Origin: Archegozetes longisetosus
Lineage: Eukaryota > Arthropoda > Arachnida > Sarcoptiformes > Trhypochthoniidae
Direction of reading: 5' to 3'
NCBI GenBank assembly: GCA_018873245.2
Contig: JAEMBT020000004.1
Location: 3,706,573-3,770,572, forward strand
Length of the DNA: 64,000 nt
Both the position numbers and the translations under genes were made by a program. The notes under the pieces are model-generated. The model saw nothing but the letters and a program-made list of their open reading frames with translations, was not told the origin of the DNA and did no database searches. Within the stretch, counting starts at the first letter, position 1; each line of letters opens with the position of its first letter. Of the stretch, positions 24,325-34,599 are shown one piece after another.

Positions 24325-24540
24325 TTGTGGTTCATGTGGGGTTCAAGTATGAGGGACTTATGTCGTTAGCAGAACAATGTTCTATGCTTAGCACTTTTCC
24401 CTACCTAACCTATTTAACTAGATATACTACCAACAGAATTGATCTAGGTTAAGTTAGGTTAGGTTAAGGGGAATACTAAGCACAAGGAACAACATTCTGT
24501 TAACGATAAAACTTTTATACCCAACCCTACATCAACAATA
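24325..24540. repeat. Imperfect fold-back (MITE-like) repeat
   Basis: Two inverted arms of about 95-100 bases (24325-24425 and 24436-24540) share, in opposite orientation, the blocks TCGTTA, CAGAA, TGTTC, GCTTAG and CCTAACCT. No target duplication was clear. It is a degenerate hairpin-forming element just 3' of the Dscam-like gene. Confidence 0.6.
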
Positions 24541-26019
24541 AGTTCAACTATAATTGGTTTAATTTAGCATCCTTTAGATACTCATGTTAGAAGTCATTTG
24601 TCAATACTTTAATATAGTATTAACATAATTGCTGGTTTGAAAATATTTGATTGAGCACGAAATAAGTTTACTATACAATGATCTATTAGAATATAATGTT
24701 GATCAGTTTTCATCTCATACATACTGCTCTAACCCACGCAACTTCTATAACTTCACTCTAATTCATGTCTCAAACATCTCAATAACACTAAGCCTAATCA
24801 TATCGAGTCTATTCAAACGTTAAGCTCTAGCCAATAGTCATTAATCAATTTGATGTTGAATTATTGATTTTGAAACTTAAACGCATGTTTCTCAAATATG
24901 TTCCATTTACTTAGCTATTGATTCTTAAGTGATAATTTATTGGTGCCAACTAACTTATTTAGAGCTAATTCAAATTATGATTGTCTCGAACTAACTTAAT
25001 GTCTTACAAATGTTTGGACTATCAGTTCATAACTACGGTTCATCTAATTTATTGCTCAACTTTACAGAAATTCATAGGAGTCTTTAACATTATGAATGAT
25101 GAAAATACCACTATCAGTATTTATACTGAAGATAGATTAGCATTCAATTTTTTAAATTTCAAATTCTGTTCAAGTTCGAATGTAATACAATAAATACAAT
25201 ATAAAAATGTTTTTAAGTCATCAAAGTTGATGGAAAAGTTTTAGGAAACAACATAAAAACATAAATTATGGCCTAGAATACACAGAATCGCAAATTTTAA
25301 TCAAATCGATTCCATGTTATTATTAGAATGAATGATAAATCAACTCAAATGTATTGTCAACAGAAAGTTATTACGATTGGAATAAATAAATGGCAATAAA
25401 GAATAAAATAGAGTCAGATTTATAGGAGTATCAGTTGATGTCATTATTCTAATCATATATCAAGCCATTGATTTCCTTTAGTTATCTCAATGTCTTCTCC
25501 AGTATTCATTTATTACCAAATCTGTAATCCATCAGAAGTACTGTTCTCAATCAACTTAAACTTTATTGCGAATCAAATTATTCTTTTCATTTTTCTTCAG
25601 ACATAAAAAATAGTTTATTTGAATACAAGATATACTAACTGTAAGAAACTTTGAATTTGATACAAATGAGCATTATTTGGAGTTAATAATCTAAGAAACA
25701 ATACTTTCGATAGTTTATGCTTTGCTATTAAACGACTTAGTTTTCTACAAAGTATTTGTCATACATCTGGGACTCTTTAACACGGAATGACAGCAAATTT
25801 AGAAAAGATTACGAAAAGTCATTTTCACCAAATGTTCAAGATTTCGAGACAAAATTTCGAGAAATAAATGGCACACAAATAGAGAAAAAGTGCAAAAATC
25901 AATGGCTTCGAGAATGAATAAGTCAATAAAACATTTCCTGGAAGTGGAAAACAAAATTAATTTTCAAAAAAAAATCAAAACAAAAACAGAAAAACGAAAA
26001 CTCAGGGCTCAAAACTAGA
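24541..26019. other. Non-coding stretch with one possible coding exon
   Basis: AT-rich DNA without a recognised gene. A 59-codon open stretch on the + strand, 25741-25917, begins directly after an AG acceptor-like site (CGACTTAG), has an even, hydrophilic composition (for example DSKFRKDYEKSFSPN), and ends with TGA eight bases before AATAAA at 25925-25930. It may be the last exon of a small gene or a decayed copy, but no upstream exon was recognised. Confidence 0.35.
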
Positions 26020-26490
26020 TTAAAATAATGATAATAAAGACGTACGATTAACTTGATTCGAGTCCAATCTACCACGACTTGTCTGCCAATCGTTTAGATG
26101 AACATATTCTTCATTAATGTCCTTGGTAATTGTAAAATTGTTGGAGTCTTCATCATCGATGTCATGTTTTTTGCCTTCATTCAACTCCTGGAGGAGTCGA
26201 TCGTTTGAAATACAATTGACCACAATTAAGCACGGATTCGATTGGATCTCTTTAACTGAGTTGTATTCAAATTTGAATCTTTCCAATCGTTGCAACTCTT
26301 GGTCTCTTTTTTCTTCCAACAGTTTTATTTGATGATTAGTTTTGTTTTGATTTTGCGTCAATTGTTTCTGAATTGTGTTGACAATTAATTGGCTTTTTCT
26401 GAATTTATTTAATTTTTGTTTAGCTATTTGTTGCAACTCCTGCTGGTCTTTAGTTCTTGGTGACTTATTCATTGATTTGAACGAAGACAT
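26020..26490 (-). CDS. Small coiled-coil protein, unknown function
   Basis: A single-exon frame of 156 residues, rich in Gln, Lys, Glu and Asn. Residues ~15-90 (KDQQELQQIAKQKLNKFRKS onward) are predicted by eye to form a long coiled coil with leucine/isoleucine heptads. The tail is acidic, then Ser/Asn-rich. The N-terminal AKQKLNKFRKSQ resembles the start of golgin-type coiled coils, but that is too short to assign a family. Near the 3' end an excellent donor-like site (C|GTACGT on the minus strand, about 26036-26041) means the gene could splice to a further exon to the left. Start ATG at 26488-26490. No signal peptide or membrane segment. Intact frame and low repetitiveness suggest a real gene. 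Confidence 0.6.
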   Translation of the reverse strand: MSSFKSMNKSPRTKDQQELQQIAKQKLNKFRKSQLIVNTIQKQLTQNQNKTNHQIKLLEEKRDQELQRLERFKFEYNSVKEIQSNPCLIVVNCISNDRLLQELNEGKKHDIDDEDSNNFTITKDINEEYVHLNDWQTSRGRLDSNQVNRTSLLSLF

Positions 26491-27439
26491 ATTTTCAACA
26501 ATTAATTAATCAAAACTATTTAACGATAAAAGAGTTATGAGTAGATAAAAGTCTCAATTAAAATGTAAATAAAAGCCACTTTTGTTTCCACAACTGGTTT
26601 CAGTACTAATCAAGCATTTGCGCCAATTTTCAAACATAAATAACGAGTTAATTGTTTGAAAGCTTAAATTGAGCTCAAAAGTTTTCGAATAATGGACTAA
26701 TAGTTTTAAACTTGTTTAATAATCATTTATTAAATCAAGTATAGAGTATTTTATTTCCAGGAAAATTGCTTTGTCTCTGAAAATCTCATAATTTATTGAA
26801 AACTTTGGTTTTAAATGCTTTGTGCAAATGTGTGAAAATATTTGACTTACAGTTACTCAAAACATGTAAAACAATTTCTCTGTCTCTAATGGGTTAGTTT
26901 AAATCTTATTCTAACCTTTTGTTATTAATCAAGTCTTATTAAGAGATTTTAGAGCCCCAACGTCTCAAGCATTTGACTTTGAGTTCAATCGAATTCGTAT
27001 TTATAACAATTTTAGTTTCAGATTCAAAAAGTCGTCAAACGCCAAATGAATTGTAGGCCCATATCATTGAAATAGGTAAGAAAAGAGTTAAGGCTCTCTG
27101 CAGAGTCGAAGCCAGACTTTCGGCTCACTTTATGTGCACTAAGAATTAATGAATCTTACCCCATTCTATGTTAAGGTATGACAAAAGTTGTATCAAATTT
27201 CAGGTTTACTCGCAATAAATTCACTTTTCTGGTAAACGCCACTATGATTAAACAAATAGAATTTTTCATGAGTTGGGCACCAAAAAGTCCAACACTGACT
27301 CGTAGATCCCTATGGCTAGGATTAATGTAACTTTTGATTTGGTTTTATTTCACTTTAAAGTCAGTTATCTTAGAGAATATAAATAAAGTGAAAAAAGTGC
27401 TCCATCTATCAGTTTAAAAACGTTTATTATTTAACTTTC

Positions 27440-27505
27440 TAAGTGGCCAAGTGGTTAGTGTACTGACCACTAGTAGAATAGGGTCGGGTTCGCGTACGCT
27501 GTTGA
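27440..27505 (+). repeat. tRNA-like segment, probable SINE head
   Basis: The segment holds an A-box-like stretch GTGGCCAAGTGGTTAGTG and, about 35 bases later, a B-box-like GGTCGGGTTCGCGTACGC, the order and spacing of a pol III promoter. The ACTAGTA between them recalls the anticodon-loop region of tRNA-derived SINEs. The T-arm does not pair well and no acceptor stem closes, so a functional tRNA is unlikely. Confidence 0.45.
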
Positions 27506-27603
27506 CAATTTCTTTTTAATATGAAAATATTTTTACTTCAATTTTTCATTAGAAAATTTGGCTTACTACACGTTTGCCTTAGTGTTGTAAAGATTAGAAC
27601 AAC

Positions 27604-28118
27604 TTATTTAGCTGATTAGCAATAAATGTATGTAATACATGATTATTACATGATTAATTCAATTTGACTTATATGATTTGAAACCAAGTTGTTCCTCAAT
27701 TGTACATTATCAGTTCAGCTTTACTGCATATAATGAGATGTAATTCTTAGTAAATTTGATTTCTTACTTAATTTATTTCTTAGTTTCATGTTCATTATTG
27801 GTTTTGTCGAGTTTCCTTTTGACTATTCTATAATTGACTATAACATCTGATTTTTTTACTTGATATAGTCGGGATGTTATAGTCAATTATAAAATAATCA
27901 AAAGTAAACTCAACAAAACCAATAATCAACGTGAAAATAAGCAGTAATCATTAAGTAAAAAGTCAAATTTACTAAGAATTACATCTCATTATACGCAGTA
28001 AAGCTTAACTGATAATGTACAATTAAAGAACAACTTGGTTTCAAATAATATAAGTCAAATTGAATTAATCATATAACAACTATGTATTGCATACATTTAT
28101 TGCTAATCAGCCAAATAA
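27604..28118. mobile_element. Large inverted-repeat (fold-back) element
   Basis: Two arms of about 245 bases (27604-27847 and 27873-28118) are inverted copies with few mismatches. They share GCTGATTAGCAATAAATG at the outer end and ATTGACTATAACATC next to a 25-base loop. There is no coding capacity. It is a hairpin-forming, non-autonomous element; transcripts across it would form long double-stranded RNA. Confidence 0.85.
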
Positions 28119-28962
28119 CATAAACGGTTCCTGTGATTTATCTGAGTGTAAAAATAAATGATTCCAATGAATTAAACTCTGAAAACTGCTATTCTTTAAA
28201 ATTGATATACCAATACATGTATTATAAAGTATGAGAAAGTTTTAAAGACTTTGATCAGATTTTTCTATCATTTGCTTATAAACCTTTTCCCTTGGAGATT
28301 GGCAATCAGTATTAAAAGATCTAGTACTAGTACCTACTATGGCGTTTGACGATTTTGAGTCTGAAACTAAAATTGTTGTAACTGAAGTCAAACTAAAGCA
28401 GTTCAATTATAAGAAGTATTTGACTAGTGTAAAATGCTTTAGCTAATATATAAAATCTAAGCATTTATGATTTATCATTTTTTATTTGATTGCTTCAACA
28501 CAATCCATGTTTTTGCAAGAAATTTGAAAATTATATGTTTTAATAAGCAAATTAAAGATTTAGTCATATATGAAGTTATAAATTATGCAATATTTTGATT
28601 AGTAATACTCTAGAAAGATAAGTGGAACTGGTGCTACAAATAGTTATGAAATAACTTGGTATCACCAAAGCTTACGATAACACAAATAGATCGGTAACTA
28701 AAGAAACACGATTAAAAATATTGAGGATACAACAATTGGTTAATTAAATATAAAATATAGCGTTACTAAAACTCTTATCACACTATTGTATGATTACATG
28801 ACTAATAAGTCACCATTTCTTTATATCTATGAAATTGAGGGCATAGACGAGTAATTATTACTGCTATTAAATGTCCAAATTAATTTCAAATATAAACCCG
28901 AAAACTTGCAGCGCTTTTATTTGCAAGTTAATCAAGTCAGACTAACGTGTGTCCCCTCAAAA

Positions 28963-29574
28963 ATGCCGATTTATGTTCGCCAATACTTGGGTCGGTCGGC
29001 CATCAGGAATAGCGACAAGCAATTAGTGCCAGCAATAGTTGCCTGTAATTTTTCAGTATGCTTTCTAGTGTTTGGCGTATTTCTCACAATATCTGGTGTC
29101 ATATTCCGTTCGGTCGCCGCATCATCTATGGACTCATCAAGCAATGATTTTAATTCTAGTCCTTCGCGAACGGCAGTTACTGTCGGAACTGTCATCATAA
29201 TTATCGGATCAGTAATCACTGGCATTGGATTAGTGTTATTGATATTTGCGTGGGTTAACTTTAGAAGATATGAAACCATTAGAAGAAATGGATTACACAA
29301 TAATTCATCAGGGCTTTCAACCATTAGTTGTGAAACCAGTTTTACATCTTATCCTCATCAGAATATTAATTATGCCGTTTACCCACAATCTAATACATAT
29401 CAACCTCAACCGAATACATACCAACCTCAACCGAATACATACCAACCTCAACCGAATGCGTATCAACCTCAACCAAGTGGTTATCAATCTCAACCCTATA
29501 TTCCTGATAATTCAGCACCTCCTCCTTATTCAGACGCATCTCTGAAATTGCCCAATCCTTCGAAGCTTCAATAA
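28963..29574 (+). CDS. Two-pass membrane protein with Tyr/Gln/Pro repeat tail
   Basis: The frame is also open upstream, but the first ATG in a good context (TCAAAAATG) is at 28963, giving 203 residues. Two hydrophobic segments lie at about residues 23-48 and 69-97, separated by a Ser/Asn-rich loop. The basic WVNFRRYETIRRNG following the second suggests a cytosolic tail. The tail holds five copies of a heptad of the form YQPQPNT (21-bp DNA repeat, about 29395-29495) and then APPPYSD, a PPxY motif of the kind bound by WW domains of NEDD4-type ubiquitin ligases. This topology recalls small TMEM-type adaptor proteins, but I cannot name the family. Copy number of the repeat is probably polymorphic. 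Confidence 0.75.
   Translation: MPIYVRQYLGRSAIRNSDKQLVPAIVACNFSVCFLVFGVFLTISGVIFRSVAASSMDSSSNDFNSSPSRTAVTVGTVIIIIGSVITGIGLVLLIFAWVNFRRYETIRRNGLHNNSSGLSTISCETSFTSYPHQNINYAVYPQSNTYQPQPNTYQPQPNTYQPQPNAYQPQPSGYQSQPYIPDNSAPPPYSDASLKLPNPSKLQ
29390..29495. repeat. 21-bp coding tandem repeat
   Basis: About five tandem copies of a 21-base unit (AATACATACCAACCTCAACC plus G), the last two diverged. It encodes the YQPQPN heptads in the tail of the membrane protein at 28963-29574. Confidence 0.9.
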
Positions 29575-30102
29575 CTTTTTTAATGTAGTTTTAATAATTA
29601 ACTAAACTGTTTATAAAGAGTTTTTATTTTTTACTGAAAAGTATTTTCATGTAATTGTAAAATATACTTAAGCCTCACATTATTATTAAACAAAATTCAT
29701 ATAAAAAATCGATATATTAATAGCTTTATAAACATTTTTCATTCATTATTATGAGTCTTGTTTATTATACAAACTATTGGGTAAATTCAAACTTAATGCT
29801 TTTATGATTCATTAATGTTACAAAATTTTTGGTAACACCATAAAAATAAGAATTTTATCTGATTAGAATATCAGAATATGCGATAATACGAATTGATATT
29901 CATTTTTTAGATAAATTAAATAACATAATACTTATATCTCATTAATGTTGGAGCCTCAGGCAATAAACCTGATATGATTTTAACTAATAGACCCTAATAG
30001 TAAATTGATGTATTCATAAAAGTTTGATAAATTACGTGATATAAGAAATAGAAAAATACTTCTTCCCACTTACAAACTGATGACAACTACTCGGGCGCAA
30101 CA

Positions 30103-30650
30103 AGAACGTTTGAATTGACGGAACGTAAAGGGACTTATCTCGAGTTAACTTCTTTTTTGGGATTCACTTCAAACAAGAAGTTCAACTCATAATTAATATG
30201 TAGAAAAAAATTCAGCATGTGTTTCAATGGAAAACTTAGCAGTAATTTCTTATTTAAATTTATTGATTTTAATGCTAACTAATAGGAATTAAAACCTAAA
30301 TTGAACTCGAGTGCTATTAACACGTGTTAACTGCAATGCGTAACACAACATAAACTGCAATAGCATTACATGACATAAGTTTAAATTTTGTCAATTATTT
30401 GTCACAATTTGATTGTAATTCTGAAGATTCATAAACTATTTGTGATGAATCAGATCTTGAATATTAACTAATGAATTGTATGAGATTATGTTTAATTAGA
30501 TTAATATTGAATAAATTGATAACTTAATAAAGTTTTTCTTAACGCAAAAAATGTTTCTAAGCTTTGCACTTAATGCGAACTTTGAGTGCGATTTTCTCGC
30601 TTCACTGCATCGAGAGATAAGTCCTTTACGTTCCGCTAATTCATTTGTTA
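30103..30650. mobile_element. MITE-like element with about 40-bp terminal inverted repeats
   Basis: Near 30103-30145 the sequence GGAACGTAAAGGGACTTATC recurs inverted at about 30605-30650 (GATAAGTCCTTTACGTTCC), with matching flanks (GAATTGAC / GCTAATTC). The internal 450 bp are AT-rich and non-coding. No clear target duplication was seen. Confidence 0.5.
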
Positions 30651-30804
30651 ATATTTTGGATTCCGGTCAATCTTTGACTTTGACAATCTTTACATGATTT
30701 AGTTCTACAAACTTTGTTATCACAACCAAATGACATCTTTCATCAGAATCTAAACGTGATTTAATCCCAAATGTTCGACGCATTTAATGTTTGAGTACAG
30801 TATA

Positions 30805-31080
30805 TACTACCAAATTGAAAAGTAAAGGCAAACTTTACTTAAAATGTATACTTCAATGTATATCCCTTAAATTAGTCGATTGTATAGATTATCTGTTGAC
30901 ATTATATTAACTATTATGAACAAATGGTTCAAAGCTGCACATTGGATAAAAGATGCACATTTGCAGCTTAAAAAAACTGAACGATGAGAAAGAGCTATAG
31001 CACAGATTTTAATTTAAAACCTTTGTTATACACAAAAGTATACATCTAAAAGTTTGTCCCTACTTTTCAATTTGGTAGTA
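30805..31080. mobile_element. Tc1/mariner-type MITE, 272 bp plus TA duplication
   Basis: Terminal inverted repeats CTACCAAATTGAAAAGTA (left from 30807) and TACTTTTCAATTTGGTAG (right, ending 31078) are exact over 18 bases, and similarity extends inward to about 60 bases. Both ends are flanked by TA (30805-30806 and 31079-31080), the target duplication of Tc1/mariner elements. There is no transposase frame, so it is non-autonomous. Confidence 0.85.
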
Positions 31081-31954
31081 AGTTTTTTGACGGTTCAAAT
31101 TGAAATGACTTTGTCTAGTTAAACTTTTAGTGAAAACTATGCAAAAAGTTGTCTAAACTAATTGAAAAATTTGAAGTTAGTTTTGAAATAAGTTTCGAAT
31201 AGTTTAAGCTCTTAATTACTGGTGATTTATTTGTTTGTGATATATATTTATAACTTACATAGCTGTTATTTAACACTTTCATTAGTTAATTTTGTCTTTA
31301 AAGTTATCTTGAAATAACTTTCTTATGGATTACTCTACTCAGAACCAATTATTAGCAAACTTTTCATTTGCTAAGGTTTGTTTGACTCGTAAACCAATGC
31401 AACACTCTCTCAACTCTAAGTTGACTGTTATTCTAATACTCTTATTTTTGTTGTTTCAATTTGGATGCAAGACAGGAAATGAAAAATTGTTTGGAGCAAA
31501 TTTTTGACTCAAGTTTTAAAAGTACTTGAACGCGAGAACATGTTTACATTTATACTACTATAACGCAACATTATCTAAACATACCGCAGAAACGTCATCA
31601 CTATGGCGTTGCGTAATAAAGTACTTTTGTAACTACAGCTAAACCTATTTAATTAGTGACTATATCAAAACGTCAAAATAATCGCTTCAAATGTTTTTCA
31701 AATCTACTCAATTATATGGTAAAATCATAAAGATTAGATAAATATTCGCAAATAACTGAGCATTCATTTTGTGAATAAATGTGAAAATTTGAATTATTTG
31801 TTCGCAGATAGTTTTGAGTGTAACTGAGCTCATGGCAACAATCATCAAATCACTTGCTTGGGTTTAGGTTTTAATTTTGATCGCCTAAAGTGTTTTTATT
31901 TATGTTTTAAAACATCATAAATCCTAATATAGCTAAACTCACCAAAGAAAAGAG

Positions 31955-32473
31955 ATGTCAATCGAAGCCTTTGAGACAAGTATTAGAGAACTAATTGAAG
32001 ACAAGGAATCAAATGAGATGATTGAGTATGCAATCTATAAATACCTTGGAAACACTTACGATATGATAAATAATCCACAATTTCATTACGTTTTACTCAA
32101 ATATCTCATTGCCGAATGTCTTCTGCCTCAAGAGTCAGTCAACAGATGGATTTTGGATCAGAACCAGTTGAGGCAAAGATGCGAATTGATCCAGAAATAT
32201 ATTCATAACTATATTGAATATCAATTGAGTTTAATTCTAGTATTGGCTTCTATTAAAACTGAATTAGGTTTTAATGAGTCTTTGTTCGATAAATTAATTA
32301 CTAGTCTCTACTCATTTGGTGTCATTTCTAGTGAAGCCTTCAACCATTGGTTCAAATGTAACGCTCATTTCCAGAAAAGAGTCAACGTTATCGACTGTTG
32401 TGCTCGTCTTCTCAATTGGATTCAAGAGTCACGCGAAGACTACTTCTTTGAGACACATTACATCGACTCATAA
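31955..32473 (+). CDS. Stand-alone W2/eIF4G C-terminal-like domain protein
   Basis: A 172-residue single-exon frame, almost entirely alpha-helical in pattern. The C-terminal half, LFDKLITSLYSFGVISSEAF, then NHWFKC and finally ARLLNWIQESRED, matches the W2 (AA-box) fold at the C-terminus of eIF4G, eIF5 and eIF2B-epsilon. There the closing aromatic/acidic stretch binds partner kinases or eIF2 subunits. Here the whole protein is one such domain. It could act as a translation-factor mimic or regulator, which is inference. Start ATG is preceded by AAAGAAAAGAG, and AATAAA lies at 32616-32621, 143 bases after the stop. Similarity is remote, so the family call is moderate. Confidence 0.6.
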   Translation: MSIEAFETSIRELIEDKESNEMIEYAIYKYLGNTYDMINNPQFHYVLLKYLIAECLLPQESVNRWILDQNQLRQRCELIQKYIHNYIEYQLSLILVLASIKTELGFNESLFDKLITSLYSFGVISSEAFNHWFKCNAHFQKRVNVIDCCARLLNWIQESREDYFFETHYIDS

Positions 32474-32615
32474 TACAAATGGTTAATTTATTAGATATGA
32501 TTTGGACGTTAAATCGCTTAAATTTGCTTAAAATTGATTTGAAAAGTGAAACATAGGCAAAAGTCAATTGAGAAACAAATGAGACTTAGTGCGAAAACTA
32601 AGATTAAATAGAAGT

Positions 32616-32621
32616 AATAAA
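32616..32621 (+). promoter_or_regulatory. Polyadenylation signal of the W2-like gene
   Basis: AATAAA 143 bases after the stop codon of the gene at 31955-32473, on the same strand. Confidence 0.5.
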
Positions 32622-34401
32622 CATTACATAGTTCATATAATTAAGATGACATAATTTTCAGTCCATTGATAATTTGTTTGAATAATAATTTTCTATGTAT
32701 AAGATTAAAATCTATTTTATGGCAAGTTATTTTTCAATAAAATTTTATAACCAATCTTCATTCGTTAATAAATTTTTATTCTGTAAATTGACCCTGCATT
32801 TCAAATTTAGCTCTGAAAAATACAAGTTCAAACAAACCTTTATTACCGTTCGTTTGATTGCAATCTATAATGCAGTGCATTCTTTTCTCAATTATTTGAT
32901 AATTTTGCAAAATAAAGCCACTTTCATCGAGTCATTAGATGTTGGAGTTGCATTCATTGGAGTTGCTTACTTTGAGGCTTATTTTGTGCTCGCTATTCAT
33001 CACGTTATGATCATATAAATAGAAGCTTTTATTCGAAGGTCCGGATCTTTATATTTGAATAATAAGCAGATCAAATTTTGTGATGAAGTATTCACGTTGA
33101 AAACAAACGATTTGATTTATCACTCGTTATACAATCACTAGCTATAATCAATATGGTGGTTATAATAATAATTAAACTCAGAACTAAACTCAGGAAACGA
33201 GATTCAATAATATTTTGTGAATAATGATTCTAACATTTAAAACTTATTTCAAATGAATATTAGCATATGAGGAGTTTATTTCTAAAAGAGCTTAAGCGCC
33301 TATATTATAAAGTCCGTAAATATCACAGTGAGCGCTTAAAGCAACGTACCCTATAATATAGACACTTAAGCCCTCTGGGAAACATACTCTTCATATATTT
33401 ATGGCATAGGTTGCATAAATTACACAATGCAAAACTCCTACAACTATGATCAGAGGCGATGTTACGTGGGAGTCAGAGTGAGCCCACTCAAAATTCATTG
33501 AAAAACATTTTTGATGAAAATTATTGTGAAATTTCAGCGATTGTTATAATTTTCAAACTTCAAAATAACGCATAATTGTATAAATATATCATCAAAAGAA
33601 GGCTGAGCTTATAATCACGAACAATATTAAATGTAACATTTTTAAAATCTTGGTCCCACTTGGCCGACTCAGTTGAAAAACCTGGGTCACTTTTCATTAT
33701 GATTACAATTAAGAAGTTTCATTTGCATAAACAAACTAAATTTTGGCACTGAATAAACCAAGAATAAAATCTTTTTAATATAAAAGTATATTAATTTATT
33801 ATTCATTTTAAACATAAAAATTTTAACATTTCGATCAGCAAAACTTGGACATTAATAAAGATAACATTGAATATTTATTATTTCTCTATACAAGTATAAA
33901 GTCAAGCAAATATTACTATGAGTCCTTTCTTTGAATCTGAACCTTACGTTTGAGACTAAAGCACCTAAACGTATACACCAAGACATATACATAAGTTTTG
34001 ATTTCAATTATTCAACTACTAACTAATGGCAAAACAATATAGAGAAAGGTGTTCGATAAGTCTTATCGCCATAAGTTTTAAAGTACAAAAACGAAAATAA
34101 TAACATTTATACCGTATGCTATAACATATGATGATTTAATATGATATTTAGTTCAAATTCTCAATCATATCAAACTGTACTGAAGTGAAGTTAAAGTTTT
34201 GATAAAGATATCTGGAGTTGAATCAGTTTCTAAACTCTTAATTTGAACTGCCTCCAATTTAAAAGTAATGTTCAATACTTTTTATACTAATAATCTCAAA
34301 CGTAAGGCTCAAATTGAAAAAATATATTCATATGTGTCCATAAACAATGAAGTAATAAAAGTATGACCGATCTCCAAACGTGTATTTCTATAAAGATTGT
34401 C
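32622..34401. other. Intergenic region
   Basis: No gene recognised. It holds a small palindromic repeat at about 33290-33375. A 107-codon frame at 32695-33018 is Phe/Ile/Lys-rich with no domain and looks like an AT-rich chance frame. Confidence 0.5.
33290..33375. repeat. Short palindromic repeat
   Basis: GAGCTTAAGCGCCTATATTA at the left is matched by an inverted partner (TATAATATAGACACTTAAGC) at the right, about 85 bp in total. It could be a miniature fold-back remnant. Confidence 0.5.
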
Positions 34402-34599
34402 TCAAAGATCGTATTCGTCTTCATTTTCAGAGTCAATATTAGTATGATTCAATGGATTATTTATCTTTTTCAAGTTCGAAATCTTGTTCCAGATCATTAT
34501 TATTCTGACCAATATATATAAAACAAACATGATAAATGCCACATAAAGAACTGTAGCCAATGTTAGTTGAAGGTAGTTTGAAACATATATTGAAGACAT
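34402..34599 (-). CDS. Possible small single-pass membrane protein
   Basis: A 65-residue frame with one hydrophobic segment (about residues 9-35, LQLTLATVLYVAFIMFVLYI), a basic stretch (KISNLKK) and a strongly acidic C-terminus, SENEDEYDL. The order of membrane segment, basic patch and acidic tail is what a small integral membrane protein would have and is not typical of chance AT-rich frames. There is no homology I recognise and no intron evidence. Confidence 0.4.
   Translation of the reverse strand: MSSIYVSNYLQLTLATVLYVAFIMFVLYILVRIIMIWNKISNLKKINNPLNHTNIDSENEDEYDL

Larger units (their letters stand above)
26491..28962. other. Intergenic region, repeat-bearing
   Basis: No gene recognised. 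It contains a tRNA-like/SINE-like segment (about 27440-27505) and a large inverted repeat (27604-28118), listed separately. The rest is AT-rich with only short chance frames. Confidence 0.6.
29575..31954. other. Intergenic region with two inverted-repeat elements
   Basis: No gene recognised. It contains the inverted repeats at 30103-30650 and 30805-31080, listed separately. A 60-codon frame at 31325-31507 has a hydrophobic centre but no support and is left out. Confidence 0.6.

Noticed and set aside
26020-26490. Assignment of the coiled-coil gene to the golgin family
   Set aside because: Only a short basic, leucine-spaced motif is shared; too little to name it.
27440-27505. Functional tRNA gene
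   Set aside because: A and B boxes are recognisable, but the T-arm and acceptor stem do not pair; reported only as SINE-like.
32695-33018. 107-codon frame
   Set aside because: Composition follows AT bias, with no domain and no transcript signals beyond a chance start.
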